DNA of 62,730 nt from Bacillus sp. AFS059628 (GCF_002571225.1 NZ_NVEC01000034.1:1-62730), one strand, 5' to 3'; counted from the stretch's first letter, positions 34,235-45,323 are shown. Made by a program: numbers and translations. Notes: generated by a model not told the origin, from the sequence alone.

Positions 34235-37210
34235 ATGAAACAAATTTGGCGTATTTATAAGACAGATTTACGGAATGTAGCTAAACATTGGGCTGCAATT
34301 GTTATTGTTGTAGGATTAATGATTTTACCATCGTTATATGCATGGTTTAACATTAAAGCTTCCTGGGATCCGTACGGAAATACAAAAGAGGTTCCCATTG
34401 CAGTTTCTAACCAAGATGCTGGCTCTAATTTAAGAGGAAAAGACATCAATATTGGTGACGAGATTGTAGATTCTCTTAAGAAAAACAAAAATCTTGGGTG
34501 GAAATTTGTAGACGAAAAACAAGCAATTTACGGAGTTGAGCGCGGGGATTATTATGCAAGTATTACAATTCCAAAAGATTTCTCTGAAAAGATTGCAACT
34601 GTTCTGGATGAAAATCCACAGAAACCAGAACTGGATTACTATGTAAATGAAAAAGTAAATGCAATTGCACCAAAAATTACAGCAAAAGGTGCATCAGGTA
34701 TTACAGAAGAAATTAGTAAAAACTTTGTTAAAACAGCAAACGGTGAGATTTTTAAAGTTTTTAATGATCTTGGAATCGATTTAGAAACAAACTTACCAAG
34801 TATTGAGAAAGTAAAAGATCTTGTATTTAAGTTAGAAGCGCAGTTCCCAGAAATGAATACATTGATGGATAAGGCGTTAGATGATGCGACTCGAGCAGAA
34901 GATGTTGTGAAAGTGGCGCAAAAAGAGTTGCCGGTTGTAGAGAGTGTTATTAATGATGGGCAGGATACACTTAAGAGTTTAGATGCGTTCTTTGCGAGAA
35001 ATGATGAAACATTGAATCGTGCTCCGGGAACTATTAAGAATAATTTAATTGTAACGAAGCAGGGCTTGGATGCTGCAGCGAAAATTACGGATTACTTAAA
35101 AAATCCTTCATTTGATTTTAATCTGACACTTCCAGATCCAGCTAAATTACCAGTGTTACCTAATATAACTCTTCCACAAATACCGCAAATACCAGAAATT
35201 CCAGCGTTACCGCAAGTGAATGGTGATGGGTATAAGAATATTGCTAAAAATATTGATCAAACTGTAAATAATGTTTTCAGCTCAATACGTGTTGGAACAA
35301 CTTATGCACAAGGTGTTATAAACGGGTTACAAAATGGTAATTTTGATCCAGAAAAAGCGAAACAAGATCTTAATAATGTTTCTGAGACGCTGCAAGGACG
35401 TGCGGATAGTGTTTCATATGTAATTGATGTCTTTACTAAATTTAAAGAGTCGGCATCAACTGATTTTGGAAAAGAATTCTTCCAAAAGAGAATAGAAAGA
35501 TTAACAAACCTTAAATCAGCTATCGAAAATGCAAATGGTGGCGTTAAAGATATTGCTAATATTATTGGTACAGGGCAAGAAGTGAAACAAGATGTAAGAG
35601 ATGCTACTAATAAAAAGTTAGATGCAATAAATAACTTGGTAAATCAAGCAGAAGCAGATTATAATGCAACATTCGTAACTGATTTTGAAAAAGCAGTAAG
35701 TACAGCCGAGCAATTGAAAGATAAGGCTGAAGGTGTAAAAGAAGATGCGCAACAACTTAGAGGTAATTTAAATCAAGATATAAAAAAAGCGAATGAGTTA
35801 GTAAATCAAACAAATGAGGCATTAGACAATGGTAGAGAAAAGTACGATAAGGCTGTAAGTGATTACAGCAGAGTAAAAACAGAACTTGGAAAAGCAAGAG
35901 AAGACTTAAGCAACGCAGGTGTTAATGGATTAGACTCTACAAAAGTAGCCTTAAATGATTTAAATGGACAGTTCAAAGCAGCATGGAATTTAGTTAATGA
36001 TATGATTCCAGTTCTGGAAAATACAAATAAAGTTTTAGCAGATGTAAATAGTGATAAGAACACGAATAACACTATTTCTAAATTAAATAAAGTAAAAGAT
36101 GGTCTTCAAAAAGGAATCAATTTAACTGATAAAGGAATTGACTCTATTAATAAAGGGCAAAAACCAGCAGCAGATGTTATTGAGAGTATTAATGAAGTAT
36201 CTAAGAGTGTTTCGGGTCAAATTGGTGACATTTTAGCTAAATATGATTCAGAAATCACTCCAAATTTCAATGCGGCTATTGCTCGTACGAAAGAGATGTC
36301 TAAAAACACATCTCAAATTTTAAAAGAAGCAGACAAAAAGCTTCCGGATGTTAAAAAAATACTAGAAGATTCATCAAAAGGCTTAGTAGATGGTAAAAAG
36401 AAATTAGCAGACATTAAAGCTGAAATGCCAGCTACTGAGAAAAAGATTAAAGAATTGGCAGATAAAATTCGTGATTTTGAATCTGAAGAGGATTTAAAAG
36501 ACATCATACGCTTATTGAAAAACGATGTTGAGAAGCAAAGTGATTATTTTGCGAATCCAGTAAATTTAAAAGAGAATAAATTATTTGCGATGCCGAACTA
36601 CGGTTCAGCAATGTCACCATTCTATACAGTGCTTGCATTATGGGTAGGCGCATTATTAATGGTTTCATTATTAACAGTAGAAGTACATGAAGAGGGCGCG
36701 AATTATAAGAGCCATGAAATTTACTTCGGACGTTTATTAACATTCTTAACGATAGGTCTTTCACAAGCGTTTATCGTATCGATGGGAGATATATTCTTAC
36801 TTGGTACGTACGTAGTCGATAAGTTCTGGTTTGTGTTATTTAGTTTATTTATTGGTGGAGTCTTCGTTTGTATCGTATACTCACTCGTTTCTATTTTCGG
36901 AAACGTTGGGAAATCGATGGCGATCATTTTACTTGTACTGCAAGTAGCAGGATCGGGCGGAACATTCCCAATTCAAATGACACCAGCGTTCTTCCAAGCA
37001 ATTTATCCATTCTTACCGTTCACATATGCAATTAGTGCAATTCGTGAAACAGTAGGCGGAATGCTGTGGGATATCGTAACGCGAGATTTACTTGTATTAA
37101 GTGCTTTCGTAGTAGTTATGATTGTTGCTGCGTTATTACTGAAAACACCAATTAACAAATCGAGTGAAAAATTCGTTGAGAACGCAAAAGGAAGTAAAAT
37201 CATTCACTAA
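34235..37210 (+). CDS. YhgE/Pip-type membrane protein (ABC-2 permease-like)
   Basis: About 991 aa from ATG 34235; GTG 34223 overlaps the AGGTG site. A single N-terminal span (about 18-40) is followed by about 700 residues of extracellular, largely coiled-coil sequence with a proline-rich hinge near residues 304-332, then about five C-terminal spans (about 800-975) of the ABC-2 transporter type. This matches YhgE/phage infection protein (Pip), a surface receptor for lactococcal phages and a relative of type VII secretion-associated EsaA. The role in Bacillus is unclear: envelope export or phage adsorption. It is monocistronic. Confidence 0.9.
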   Translation: MKQIWRIYKTDLRNVAKHWAAIVIVVGLMILPSLYAWFNIKASWDPYGNTKEVPIAVSNQDAGSNLRGKDINIGDEIVDSLKKNKNLGWKFVDEKQAIYGVERGDYYASITIPKDFSEKIATVLDENPQKPELDYYVNEKVNAIAPKITAKGASGITEEISKNFVKTANGEIFKVFNDLGIDLETNLPSIEKVKDLVFKLEAQFPEMNTLMDKALDDATRAEDVVKVAQKELPVVESVINDGQDTLKSLDAFFARNDETLNRAPGTIKNNLIVTKQGLDAAAKITDYLKNPSFDFNLTLPDPAKLPVLPNITLPQIPQIPEIPALPQVNGDGYKNIAKNIDQTVNNVFSSIRVGTTYAQGVINGLQNGNFDPEKAKQDLNNVSETLQGRADSVSYVIDVFTKFKESASTDFGKEFFQKRIERLTNLKSAIENANGGVKDIANIIGTGQEVKQDVRDATNKKLDAINNLVNQAEADYNATFVTDFEKAVSTAEQLKDKAEGVKEDAQQLRGNLNQDIKKANELVNQTNEALDNGREKYDKAVSDYSRVKTELGKAREDLSNAGVNGLDSTKVALNDLNGQFKAAWNLVNDMIPVLENTNKVLADVNSDKNTNNTISKLNKVKDGLQKGINLTDKGIDSINKGQKPAADVIESINEVSKSVSGQIGDILAKYDSEITPNFNAAIARTKEMSKNTSQILKEADKKLPDVKKILEDSSKGLVDGKKKLADIKAEMPATEKKIKELADKIRDFESEEDLKDIIRLLKNDVEKQSDYFANPVNLKENKLFAMPNYGSAMSPFYTVLALWVGALLMVSLLTVEVHEEGANYKSHEIYFGRLLTFLTIGLSQAFIVSMGDIFLLGTYVVDKFWFVLFSLFIGGVFVCIVYSLVSIFGNVGKSMAIILLVLQVAGSGGTFPIQMTPAFFQAIYPFLPFTYAISAIRETVGGMLWDIVTRDLLVLSAFVVVMIVAALLLKTPINKSSEKFVENAKGSKIIH

Positions 37211-37213
37211 AAT

Positions 37214-37248
37214 AAAAGGTTCCTACCGATAGAGGTAGGAACCTTTTT
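37214..37248. terminator. Bidirectional terminator
   Basis: AAAAGGTTCCTACC and GGTAGGAACCTTTT between the convergent YhgE and topB genes. Confidence 0.92.
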
Positions 37249-37250
37249 GT

Positions 37251-39440
37251 TTAATCAAATTTTAATTTCTTTAATGCTTCTGCGAACGGATTGTTTAATG
37301 GTTCTTCTTCTTTGTTCTGTTGTTTCATATATTTTTGAACGTCGCGCTTATCAGCTTTGTTTCCAGATTCTTTTTTACGTCTCTCTTGGAACGTGGAAAG
37401 TTTTTCGCGATAGCCACATTTACATGCGAAGATTTGTCCTGCACCTTCACCACGTAATTCTAATTTCTTCTTACATTGCGGACAACGAGCGTTTGTTGTA
37501 CGAGATACATTTTTACGATGACCACATTCACGATCTTGGCAAACGAGCATCTTTCCTTTTTTGCCGTTTACCTCTAGCATTGGTTTACCGCAGTCTGGAC
37601 AAGACTTTGTTGAAATGTTGTCATGTTTATATTTCTTATCACTCGATTTAATTTCAGATACAATTTCTTTCGTATAGTTCTTCATTTCTGAAATGAACAC
37701 TTCTTTTTTTAGTTTACCTTTTGCGATAGCTTCTAGCTTTTGTTCCCACTCACCAGTTAGTGTAGGTGATTTTAACTCTTCTGGTACTAAATCAAGTAAC
37801 TGACGGCCTTTTGAAGTAATGTGAATATCTTTACCACGTTTTTCAATTAAGAATGAATTGAATAGCTTGTCGATAATATCAGCACGTGTCGCTACAGTAC
37901 CTAATCCACCAGTTGATTTTAGTGTATCAGCAAGTTGTTTGTTTTGCGTATCCATATATTTTGTAGGATTCTCCATTGCTGAAAGTAAAGTCGCCTCGTT
38001 AAAACGTGCTGGTGCTTTCGTTTGACCTGATGTTTGCATAATTAATTTTACAGTTAATGTATCGCCTTTTTCGATGCGAGGTAGAAGTTGCTCTTTTACG
38101 TCATCTGTTACATCATCATCTTCAAAGCGATTTTCGTATACTTCCTTCCAGCCGGCATGTAAAATTGTTTTTCCGCGTGCAATGAACGTTTCATTGCCAA
38201 CTTTTGTGCGTAACGTTAGTTGTTCGTATTCGAATGCTGGGAATAAAACGGCTAAGAAACGTTTTACAACTAAATCATAAATTTTACGTTCTTTATCTGT
38301 GAAGGCAGAGAAATGAACGTATCCTTCTGTCGGAATAATTGCGTGATGATCGCTTACTTTACTATCATCAACAAATGACTTATTAGCCTTGATAGGCTTT
38401 TGTAATACTTTATGTGCTAAAGAACGATATTCTCCAACTCCGCACGCCTTTAGACGTTCTGGAAGTGTTCCAACGATATCAGATGAAATATAGCGTGAAT
38501 CTGTACGAGGGTATGTTAGCACTTTATGTTGCTCATACAATTTCTGCATAATGTTTAATGTTTCTTTCGCAGAGTAACCGAACTTTTTATTTGCATCACG
38601 TTGTAATTCAGTTAAATCGTAAAGGCCAGGAGAGAATGACTTCTTCTGTTTTTTATCAATTTCTACAACAGTAGCATTTTGTTTATCTAGATTTTTTACA
38701 ATACCGTCAATTTTGTCTTTATTAAAACTACGGCTATTACCGTTTGCATCTTGCCAAGTTAATTTTAACTTATCAGTTGTTTGCGCTTCGATACCGTAGT
38801 AAGTTTGAGCTTTGAAGTTCTTTATTTCATCTTCGCGATTAGCAATCATAGCGACAGTAGGTGTTTGCACACGGCCGCAATTCAGCTGGGCATTAAAGCG
38901 AGTCGTTAAAGCGCGAGTCGCGTTAAGACCGATATACCAGTCAGCTTCTGAACGTGCAACTGCTGAAGCGTATAAATTGTCATATGCTTTACCTGGTTTT
39001 AAATTTGCAAAACCATCTTTAATTGCTTTATCAGTAACGGATGAAATCCATAGACGTTTAATTGGTTTGTTAATTCGAACCTTATCAATAATCCAACGAG
39101 CGACTAATTCTCCTTCACGCCCAGCGTCTGTTGCTACAATAATTTCATTTACATCTTTTCTAAGTAGCTGACTTTTTACAGCATTAAATTGTTTCCCAGT
39201 TTGTTTAATAACCGTTAATTTCAAACGCTCAGGTAGCATAGGTAAATCTTCTAAATTCCACTTTTTATATTTCACATCATAGCTTTCTGGATCTGCTAAT
39301 GTAACAAGATGACCTAAAGCCCAAGTTACAATATATTTACTACCTTCAAGGTAGCCATTTCCTTTTTTATCACACTTCAGTACACGCGCAATATCTCGTG
39401 CAACAGAAGGTTTTTCAGCGATTACAACGCTTTTTGACAT
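37251..39440 (-). CDS. topB: DNA topoisomerase III
   Basis: 729-aa type IA topoisomerase. An N-terminal Toprim domain starts SVVIAEKPSVARDIA and includes DAGREGEL (about 104-111). The catalytic Tyr lies in LTYPRTDSRYIS (about 310). The C-terminal tail carries two zinc ribbons: CPDCGKPM...CQDRECG (about 610-640) and CPQCKKKLELRG...CKCG (about 650-680). The last 40 residues are Lys/Glu-rich. It decatenates and relaxes negatively supercoiled DNA during replication and recombination. RBS AAAGGATG precedes the ATG. Confidence 0.95.
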   Translation of the reverse strand: MSKSVVIAEKPSVARDIARVLKCDKKGNGYLEGSKYIVTWALGHLVTLADPESYDVKYKKWNLEDLPMLPERLKLTVIKQTGKQFNAVKSQLLRKDVNEIIVATDAGREGELVARWIIDKVRINKPIKRLWISSVTDKAIKDGFANLKPGKAYDNLYASAVARSEADWYIGLNATRALTTRFNAQLNCGRVQTPTVAMIANREDEIKNFKAQTYYGIEAQTTDKLKLTWQDANGNSRSFNKDKIDGIVKNLDKQNATVVEIDKKQKKSFSPGLYDLTELQRDANKKFGYSAKETLNIMQKLYEQHKVLTYPRTDSRYISSDIVGTLPERLKACGVGEYRSLAHKVLQKPIKANKSFVDDSKVSDHHAIIPTEGYVHFSAFTDKERKIYDLVVKRFLAVLFPAFEYEQLTLRTKVGNETFIARGKTILHAGWKEVYENRFEDDDVTDDVKEQLLPRIEKGDTLTVKLIMQTSGQTKAPARFNEATLLSAMENPTKYMDTQNKQLADTLKSTGGLGTVATRADIIDKLFNSFLIEKRGKDIHITSKGRQLLDLVPEELKSPTLTGEWEQKLEAIAKGKLKKEVFISEMKNYTKEIVSEIKSSDKKYKHDNISTKSCPDCGKPMLEVNGKKGKMLVCQDRECGHRKNVSRTTNARCPQCKKKLELRGEGAGQIFACKCGYREKLSTFQERRKKESGNKADKRDVQKYMKQQNKEEEPLNNPFAEALKKLKFD

Positions 39441-39716
39441 ATTAAAAACATCCTTTCAAATTTCCATACGTTAACTATAGCATACATCTTCTTGAGATTC
39501 AGTTTCGCTCTAGATTTGAACGTTTTTTAATGGGGTAACATCTGTTTGAAAGTGAATGATGGTGACAGAACATAATATGCACCATGATGAGACTGTGAGA
39601 AATAGATAGTTATTATGCGTATTGTTTTATTAGTTGCTTCTATATTGAATAGAAAAGTAAAGAACTTGTTATTTTACTAGAATAAGAGTAGACTTTGAAG
39701 TAGAAGAATACTAAAC

Positions 39717-39803
39717 ACATGGGAGTTTGTGGATGCAAACTGAGAGTATGACTAATCCGTCATTGACCATTTGAACCTGTTGGATAATGCCAGCGTAGGG
39801 AGA
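39717..39803 (+). promoter_or_regulatory. TPP riboswitch of thiM-thiE
   Basis: THI-box blocks are in order: GGGAGTTTGTGG, CTGAGAGTATGA, CATTGACC, TTGAACCTG, TGGATAATGCCAGCGTAGGGAG. It controls thiM and thiE in cis. The stretch 39441-39716 holds no other feature I can support. Confidence 0.95.
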
Positions 39804-39821
39804 GTGTAAAAACACATGTTC

Positions 39822-39853
39822 AGGCACTTTGCGTACGCGCAAAGTGTCTTTTT
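39822..39853 (+). terminator. TPP riboswitch terminator (thiM)
   Basis: CACTTTGCG and CGCAAAGTG followed by TCTTTTTG, 38 nt before thiM. Confidence 0.9.
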
Positions 39854-39890
39854 GTGTATCTCCCATCACTATAGTTAGGAGATGAGAAGG

Positions 39891-40697
39891 ATGAATATGA
39901 AAGAAATTAGTAAAGTAGTGGATTTGGTGAGAGAGTCTAATCCGCTCGTTCATAATATTACAAATGTTGTTGTCACAAATTTTACAGCTAACGGTTTGTT
40001 AGCGTTAGGAGCATCGCCTGTAATGGCATATGCAAAAGAAGAAGTAGCAGAAATGGCTAGCATTGCTGGGGCGCTTGTTTTGAACATGGGTACACTTCGT
40101 CCTGACGAGGTAGAAGCGATGTTACTTGCTGGTAAATCAGCAAATGTGAACAATGTACCAGTACTGTTTGATCCAGTTGGTGCAGGAGCAACATCGTATC
40201 GAACAGAAGTTGCGAGACATATTCCGGCTGAAATTGAGTTAGCGATTATCCGCGGAAATGCAGCTGAAATAGCGAACGTTATTAATGAGAGATGGGAAAT
40301 TAAAGGAGTAGACGCTGGTGCTGGAAATGGTAATGTCGTAAGTATTGCAAAGCAGGCAGCCGACGAATTGAATACAGTAGCGGTAATTACTGGAAAAGAA
40401 GATGTTGTTACAGATGGAGAGCGAACGCTCCTTATTCGAAATGGTCACTCTATTTTAACGAAAGTTACGGGAACTGGTTGTTTACTAACTTCTGTAATAG
40501 GAGCATTTGTAGCGGTAGAAAAGGATTATGTAAAGGCAGCGGTAGCAGCATTAGCGTTTTATGGTGTAGCTGCAGAACTGGCAGCTGCTAAGACAGTGGA
40601 GAAGGGACCGGGTAGTTTCCAAATTGAATTTTTAAATCAGTTAGCGAATACTACTTCAGGTGATATAGAGAAGTATGGGAAGATTGAGGTTATATAG
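39891..40697 (+). CDS. thiM: Hydroxyethylthiazole kinase
   Basis: 268 aa from ATG 39891; AGGAG at 39877 is correctly spaced, though ATG 39897 is also possible. It phosphorylates 4-methyl-5-(2-hydroxyethyl)thiazole in thiamine salvage. Family motifs: [18 protein letters not shown] near the N-terminus, DPVGAGAT (about 93-100), NAAEIANV, and the ATP site [15 protein letters not shown] (about 194-208) with the catalytic Cys. It is cotranscribed with thiE and under TPP riboswitch control. Confidence 0.96.
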   Translation: MNMKEISKVVDLVRESNPLVHNITNVVVTNFTANGLLALGASPVMAYAKEEVAEMASIAGALVLNMGTLRPDEVEAMLLAGKSANVNNVPVLFDPVGAGATSYRTEVARHIPAEIELAIIRGNAAEIANVINERWEIKGVDAGAGNGNVVSIAKQAADELNTVAVITGKEDVVTDGERTLLIRNGHSILTKVTGTGCLLTSVIGAFVAVEKDYVKAAVAALAFYGVAAELAAAKTVEKGPGSFQIEFLNQLANTTSGDIEKYGKIEVI

Positions 40698-40713
40698 TAA
40701 GGAGGGAAAATAA

Positions 40714-41373
<660 letters not shown>

Positions 41374-41378
41374 AAGAA

Positions 41379-41413
41379 GGCTATGTAGTATTAAAATGCT
41401 GCATAGCTTTTTA
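41379..41413 (+). terminator. Terminator after thiE
   Basis: GGCTATGTAG with CTGCATAGCT, followed by a T run. Confidence 0.85.
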
Positions 41414-41452
41414 TTTTTTGATATTGATATTTAGAAAAAGGGAGGGGATTGT

Positions 41453-41521
41453 TTGAAGCGGAAACAGTTTGTAGAGTTGCAAAATGAGTTGTTTCGTTTA
41501 TTTAAACAAACATTTGATTAA
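41453..41521 (+). CDS. Possible 22-aa peptide
   Basis: TTG-initiated ORF with a strong GGGAGGGG site 5 nt upstream, lying between the thiE terminator and a bidirectional terminator. The peptide (MKRKQFVELQ start, FKQTFD end) would form an amphipathic basic helix. It may be a real small protein or the 5' remnant of a lost gene; no upstream promoter is clear. Confidence 0.35.
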   Translation: MKRKQFVELQNELFRLFKQTFD

Positions 41522-41561
41522 AAAAGCACAAACCCTTTAAAATTGTCGGTTTGTGCTTTTT
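41521..41561. terminator. Bidirectional terminator
   Basis: AAAAAGCACAAACC and GGTTTGTGCTTTTT between the thi region and the Dcu gene. Confidence 0.88.
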
Positions 41562-41563
41562 CT

Positions 41564-42877
41564 TTAAAACATAATTGATATTAAGAGCATTCCAATTCCG
41601 ATAGAAGTGAATGTTGCGATTAGGCCTGGAATCATAAAGCTATGATTTAAAACATATTTACCAATGCCAGTTGTACCAGTGCGATCAAAGTTAATGGCAG
41701 CAACGATTGTTCCATAGTTTGGAATGAAGAAATATCCATTTACTGCAGGGAACATCGCGATTAGTAGTGCTGGTGGAATACCGAGTGATAATCCAAGTGG
41801 CATTAAAGCACGTACTGTTGCGGCTTGGCTATATAGTAAAATAGATAGAATGAATAATGCGATGGCAAATAGCCATGGTGCACTTGTTACTAGGTGCTGA
41901 ATTGATCCTTGAATCATATTTAAGTTTCCGTTAAAGAAAGTATCTCCCATCCAAGCGATACCGAAAATAGCAACAACTGCTGTTGCCCCTGCTTTAAAGA
42001 CGTTACCAGATACGATGCTTTCTACATTTGGTTTACAGAAAATAATAATAAGAGCTGCGATCGTTAACATAACCATTTCAATTGTGTTTGGCATGGAAAG
42101 ACGAACTAACTTCCCGTCGACCATCCATCCTGGACGAAGTACTTCAAATGAACCGAGAAGTACGACAAGAAAAGTTCCTACTAGGAAAAGAATAACTGAT
42201 AATTTAGCGCCTTTTACACCGGTAAATCCTTTTTTCTCTTCAATATTAGGAATCATTCCTTCTTTTAATCGTTTTAAGTATTCAGGGTCTTCATTTAATT
42301 CTTTCCCCATTTTGCTAGCAACAAATGCAGCTATCATACAAGCGATAAAAGTAGAAGGGATACTTACTTTTAAAATATCTAATAAGGTGATTTTATAGTC
42401 AGCTAGCATTGCTAAAAGTGCAACCGTTGCAGCTGATATAGGACTAGCTGTAATTGCTTGTTGAGAAGCAATTACGGCAATTGACATTGGTCGTTCCGGT
42501 CTAATCCCCGATTCGCGAGAAACTTCTGCGATAACAGGAAGTACAGAATAAGCAACGTGACCAGTTCCTGCGCAGAGTGTAAATAAATAAGTAACAATTG
42601 GAGCAAAGAATGTAATGCGCTTTGGATTTTTTCGTAATGCTTTCTCAGCCAGATGAACAAGGTAGTCCATTCCTCCAGCAGCTTGAAGTGCACCGGCAGC
42701 TGTAATCACCGCTAAAATCATAAGCATTACATCAATAGGAGGAGCTGTAGGTTGTAAGTGGAAGACGAAAACAAGTATTGCCATACCAACGCCACCCATC
42801 ACTCCTAGACCAACTCCGCCTAGACGTGCGCCAATAAAAATGCAGAGTAGTAACGTAAGAAATTGTAGCCAAAACAT
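41564..42877 (-). CDS. Anaerobic C4-dicarboxylate transporter (DcuA/DcuB family)
   Basis: 437-aa membrane protein with about 10-12 spans. The Dcu family signature is clear: GARLGGVGLGVMGGVG near the N-terminus, LCAGTGHVAYSVLPVI (about 96-111), RPERPMSIAVIASQQAITASP (in two parts, about 127-147) and FIPNYGTIVAAINFDRTGTTGIG (about 375-397). It exchanges fumarate, malate or aspartate for succinate during fumarate respiration or takes up aspartate. RBS GGAGGT precedes the ATG. It is monocistronic; the 270 bp upstream show no decisive regulator site. Confidence 0.9.
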   Translation of the reverse strand: MFWLQFLTLLLCIFIGARLGGVGLGVMGGVGMAILVFVFHLQPTAPPIDVMLMILAVITAAGALQAAGGMDYLVHLAEKALRKNPKRITFFAPIVTYLFTLCAGTGHVAYSVLPVIAEVSRESGIRPERPMSIAVIASQQAITASPISAATVALLAMLADYKITLLDILKVSIPSTFIACMIAAFVASKMGKELNEDPEYLKRLKEGMIPNIEEKKGFTGVKGAKLSVILFLVGTFLVVLLGSFEVLRPGWMVDGKLVRLSMPNTIEMVMLTIAALIIIFCKPNVESIVSGNVFKAGATAVVAIFGIAWMGDTFFNGNLNMIQGSIQHLVTSAPWLFAIALFILSILLYSQAATVRALMPLGLSLGIPPALLIAMFPAVNGYFFIPNYGTIVAAINFDRTGTTGIGKYVLNHSFMIPGLIATFTSIGIGMLLISIMF

Positions 42878-43157
42878 GATAAACTACCTCCGAAATTCAT
42901 TAGTTAAGATATATTTGAATAATTTAATTTGAACGAAAATTAAAATAAATACTCAAAATAATCCTTGTATTTCATACATTTTTTATTATATAACACAAGA
43001 AATGTAACATTCACATACTTTGTTAAATTATTTCGAAAAAATAATTCATTGAAACTATACATCTACATCTCTAAATAGGTAGACATTTTAATTTTTATGT
43101 TGTAATCTTTGATAGAGAATAATTTAATTCTCATAGAACTCCCATATCGTTCAACTC

Positions 43158-43250
43158 GTTCAGCGAGAAAGGCAAACTGATGGAAACATTAGGACGCAAA
43201 ACTACAGGAGCTAAGGTCGAAAGGCTATGCTAGCCAGTTACCGGACGGAT
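43158..43250 (+). promoter_or_regulatory. Cyclic di-GMP-I (GEMM-I) riboswitch
   Basis: Conserved blocks: GAAAGGCAAACT, TGGAAACATTAGGACGCAAA, ACTACAGGAGCTAAGG, then GCTATGCTAGCCAGTTACCG. This is the GEMM-I architecture with a GAAA tetraloop and its receptor. It precedes a terminator and a chemoreceptor gene. Confidence 0.95.
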
Positions 43251-43262
43251 AGGGTTGGTCTT

Positions 43263-43292
43263 GACCAATGCTCTTTTCATTGGTCTTTTTTT
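43263..43292 (+). terminator. c-di-GMP riboswitch terminator
   Basis: GACCAATG-CTCTTTT-CATTGGTC followed by eight T residues, directly after the aptamer. Confidence 0.93.
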
Positions 43293-43388
43293 TATTTACA
43301 AACAAATGAGAACCTTAATCAATTATTAATAAGGTTTATATTTTAATAGTTTCACTTTATATTAAGTTAATTAAGAAAGGTGATGGTA

Positions 43389-45128
43389 ATGAAAAAATAT
43401 TGGCACAAGCTATCATTTCTTCAAAAAAATGTATTGTTAACTGTGTTAGTTATTTTGACGCTTGTTGGTACTATGGGAGCGTTAAGTTTTAACATGTTTC
43501 AAAATAGTATGATGTCTATGTTTGAAAGGCATTCTTTTGAAACAGGAGATACGGTATTACATAAATTAGACGAAGAAATAGTGAGAGATGTTACAAAAGA
43601 CCCAGTGGCACAAAGAGAAAAGAGAGAGAAGTTAACAGAGAAATTAGATGAAGCAACGGAAGAATTGAATAGTGTTGGACAAACGTATATTGTTGGAGCA
43701 AAAAAAAATGAAAAAGGTGAGTTACTAATCGTCGACTTGTCTACAGACTTAGCGAGTGTTGTTGAAGTAAGGCCGGGAGAATATTATAAACAACCAGATC
43801 TTTGGATGAAAGCATACGATAAGGTAATGAGCACGAAAAAAGCAAACATGACAGTAGTATATGAAGATCTATTAGGAACATGGGTAACGATATTAGAGCC
43901 AATTAAAGATGGAGATGGAAATATTGTGGCAATTGTTGCAGCCGATGTAGATGCTTCTATTGTTCCTATTACAAAAGAAAAATTCATTATACAAGGTTTA
44001 ATGTTTATTTGTATTTCTGTTTTAATTGCAACTGTTATTCAATTTTTGATTGTACGTAACGCACTTGCTCCATTACGGGATTTACGTGAAGGATTGCGCA
44101 GAATCGGTGAAGGTGATTTGAGTATTAAATTGGAGGAAAGACCAGATGATATTGGTATTATTAATTCGTATTTTAATAATACTATCGAGAAGTTTAAAGG
44201 AATTATAGATAAAGTGAAGCAGACAGCAGAACAGGTTTCCTCATCTTCACAAGAATTGTCAGTGAGTACGAAAGAAAATAGCATGGCAGTCCAAGGAATC
44301 GTAAGTTCTATAGTCGAGTTAAGGGCTGGCGTTCAATTACAAGAAACGTCAGTACCAAAGTATTTAGATATTGTATATGAAATGGAAGATAGGATGGAAG
44401 AGATAACTAATATTGCAAAACAAATGACGAAAGAGTCTGAAGGTACTAAGCATCATTCAGTAAAAGGAAATGGTATTATTGAACAGACGATGAATCAAAT
44501 GAACATAATACAAAATGCAGTACAAAATTTATCTTCTATCATTCATTCTTTGGAAACGAGATCAAAAGAAATTAGTGATATTGTAAATGTAATTACGAGT
44601 ATTTCAAATCAAACGAATTCGCTAGCTTTACATGCTTCTATCGAAGCTTCACATGGTGAGGCAACCGGAAAGGGATTTGCCGTTGTTGCTGATGAAGTAC
44701 GTAAATTAGCAGAGCAGACGGAAGTATCAGCAAAAGATATAGCGAAATTAATAGAGGAAACACAAGTTGAAACAGAAGAAGCTGCTGTTTCAATACAAAA
44801 AGCTTCAAAAGAAGTAGAATCCGGAATGAAACTTTTTCAAAGTAGTGGTGCTTTCTTTGAAAAAATTTCAAAATCTGCACAATCTGTTACAAATCAAGTT
44901 AGAGTTGTTTCTAGTAATTCAAGTGATATATTGCAAAATAGCCAAAATATTGTTCGTGTTGTAAATGAACTATCACTTATTGCAAAAACGTATGCAAATA
45001 GTAGTAATAATATTGAAGAAAGTATGAAAGAACAGGAAATGTCTGTACAAGATATTGCTGAATTAGCTAGTTCTTTAAGCTGGCTTTCACAGGAGTTACA
45101 AGAGTTAATAGGGGAATTCAAAAGTTAA
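43389..45128 (+). CDS. Chemoreceptor with atypical signalling tip, c-di-GMP controlled
   Basis: 579 aa from ATG 43389 (AAAGGTG site). TM1 at about 14-34, an extracellular sensor domain of about 165 residues, TM2 near 202-222, HAMP and a signalling coiled coil. The tip reads [33 protein letters not shown] (split), while canonical receptors have QTNLLALNA(A/S)[16 protein letters not shown]. The Asn and Arg that contact neighbouring dimers are His here, and the ARAGE stretch is replaced. It may therefore signal poorly to CheA, or to a different partner. A GEMM-I riboswitch and terminator control expression. Confidence 0.9.
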   Translation: MKKYWHKLSFLQKNVLLTVLVILTLVGTMGALSFNMFQNSMMSMFERHSFETGDTVLHKLDEEIVRDVTKDPVAQREKREKLTEKLDEATEELNSVGQTYIVGAKKNEKGELLIVDLSTDLASVVEVRPGEYYKQPDLWMKAYDKVMSTKKANMTVVYEDLLGTWVTILEPIKDGDGNIVAIVAADVDASIVPITKEKFIIQGLMFICISVLIATVIQFLIVRNALAPLRDLREGLRRIGEGDLSIKLEERPDDIGIINSYFNNTIEKFKGIIDKVKQTAEQVSSSSQELSVSTKENSMAVQGIVSSIVELRAGVQLQETSVPKYLDIVYEMEDRMEEITNIAKQMTKESEGTKHHSVKGNGIIEQTMNQMNIIQNAVQNLSSIIHSLETRSKEISDIVNVITSISNQTNSLALHASIEASHGEATGKGFAVVADEVRKLAEQTEVSAKDIAKLIEETQVETEEAAVSIQKASKEVESGMKLFQSSGAFFEKISKSAQSVTNQVRVVSSNSSDILQNSQNIVRVVNELSLIAKTYANSSNNIEESMKEQEMSVQDIAELASSLSWLSQELQELIGEFKS

Positions 45129-45195
45129 TTGAAATGATTATACGTGCTTTTGTTTGTTCAATAAAATAAATCATGCTACAATGAAAACGAATTAA

Positions 45196-45278
45196 GGACC
45201 GGGGAGCCAATTGGCTGAGAGGATGTAAACAAACATCGACCCTCAACCTGATCTGGATAATGCCAGCGTAGGGAGTTA
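45196..45278 (+). promoter_or_regulatory. TPP riboswitch of thiamine-precursor transporter
   Basis: THI-box blocks: GGACCGGGGAGCC, TTGGCTGAGAGGATG, CATCGACCCTCAACCTGATCT (in two parts), GGATAATGCCAGCGTAGGGAG. Controls the downstream four-gene operon. Confidence 0.95.
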
Positions 45279-45323
45279 CTTAAAGTAATGTAGCATATGT
45301 TATTCTATAATAACTTGCATACA

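Noticed and set aside
37247-37651. 134-aa plus-strand ORF opposite topB
   Set aside because: Antisense to the zinc-ribbon region of topB with no RBS; the repeated Cys codons create the open frame.
43024-43045. AT-rich palindrome upstream of the Dcu transporter, considered as an Fnr site
   Set aside because: It lacks TGTGA/TCACA halves; AT-rich palindromes of this length are expected by chance here.
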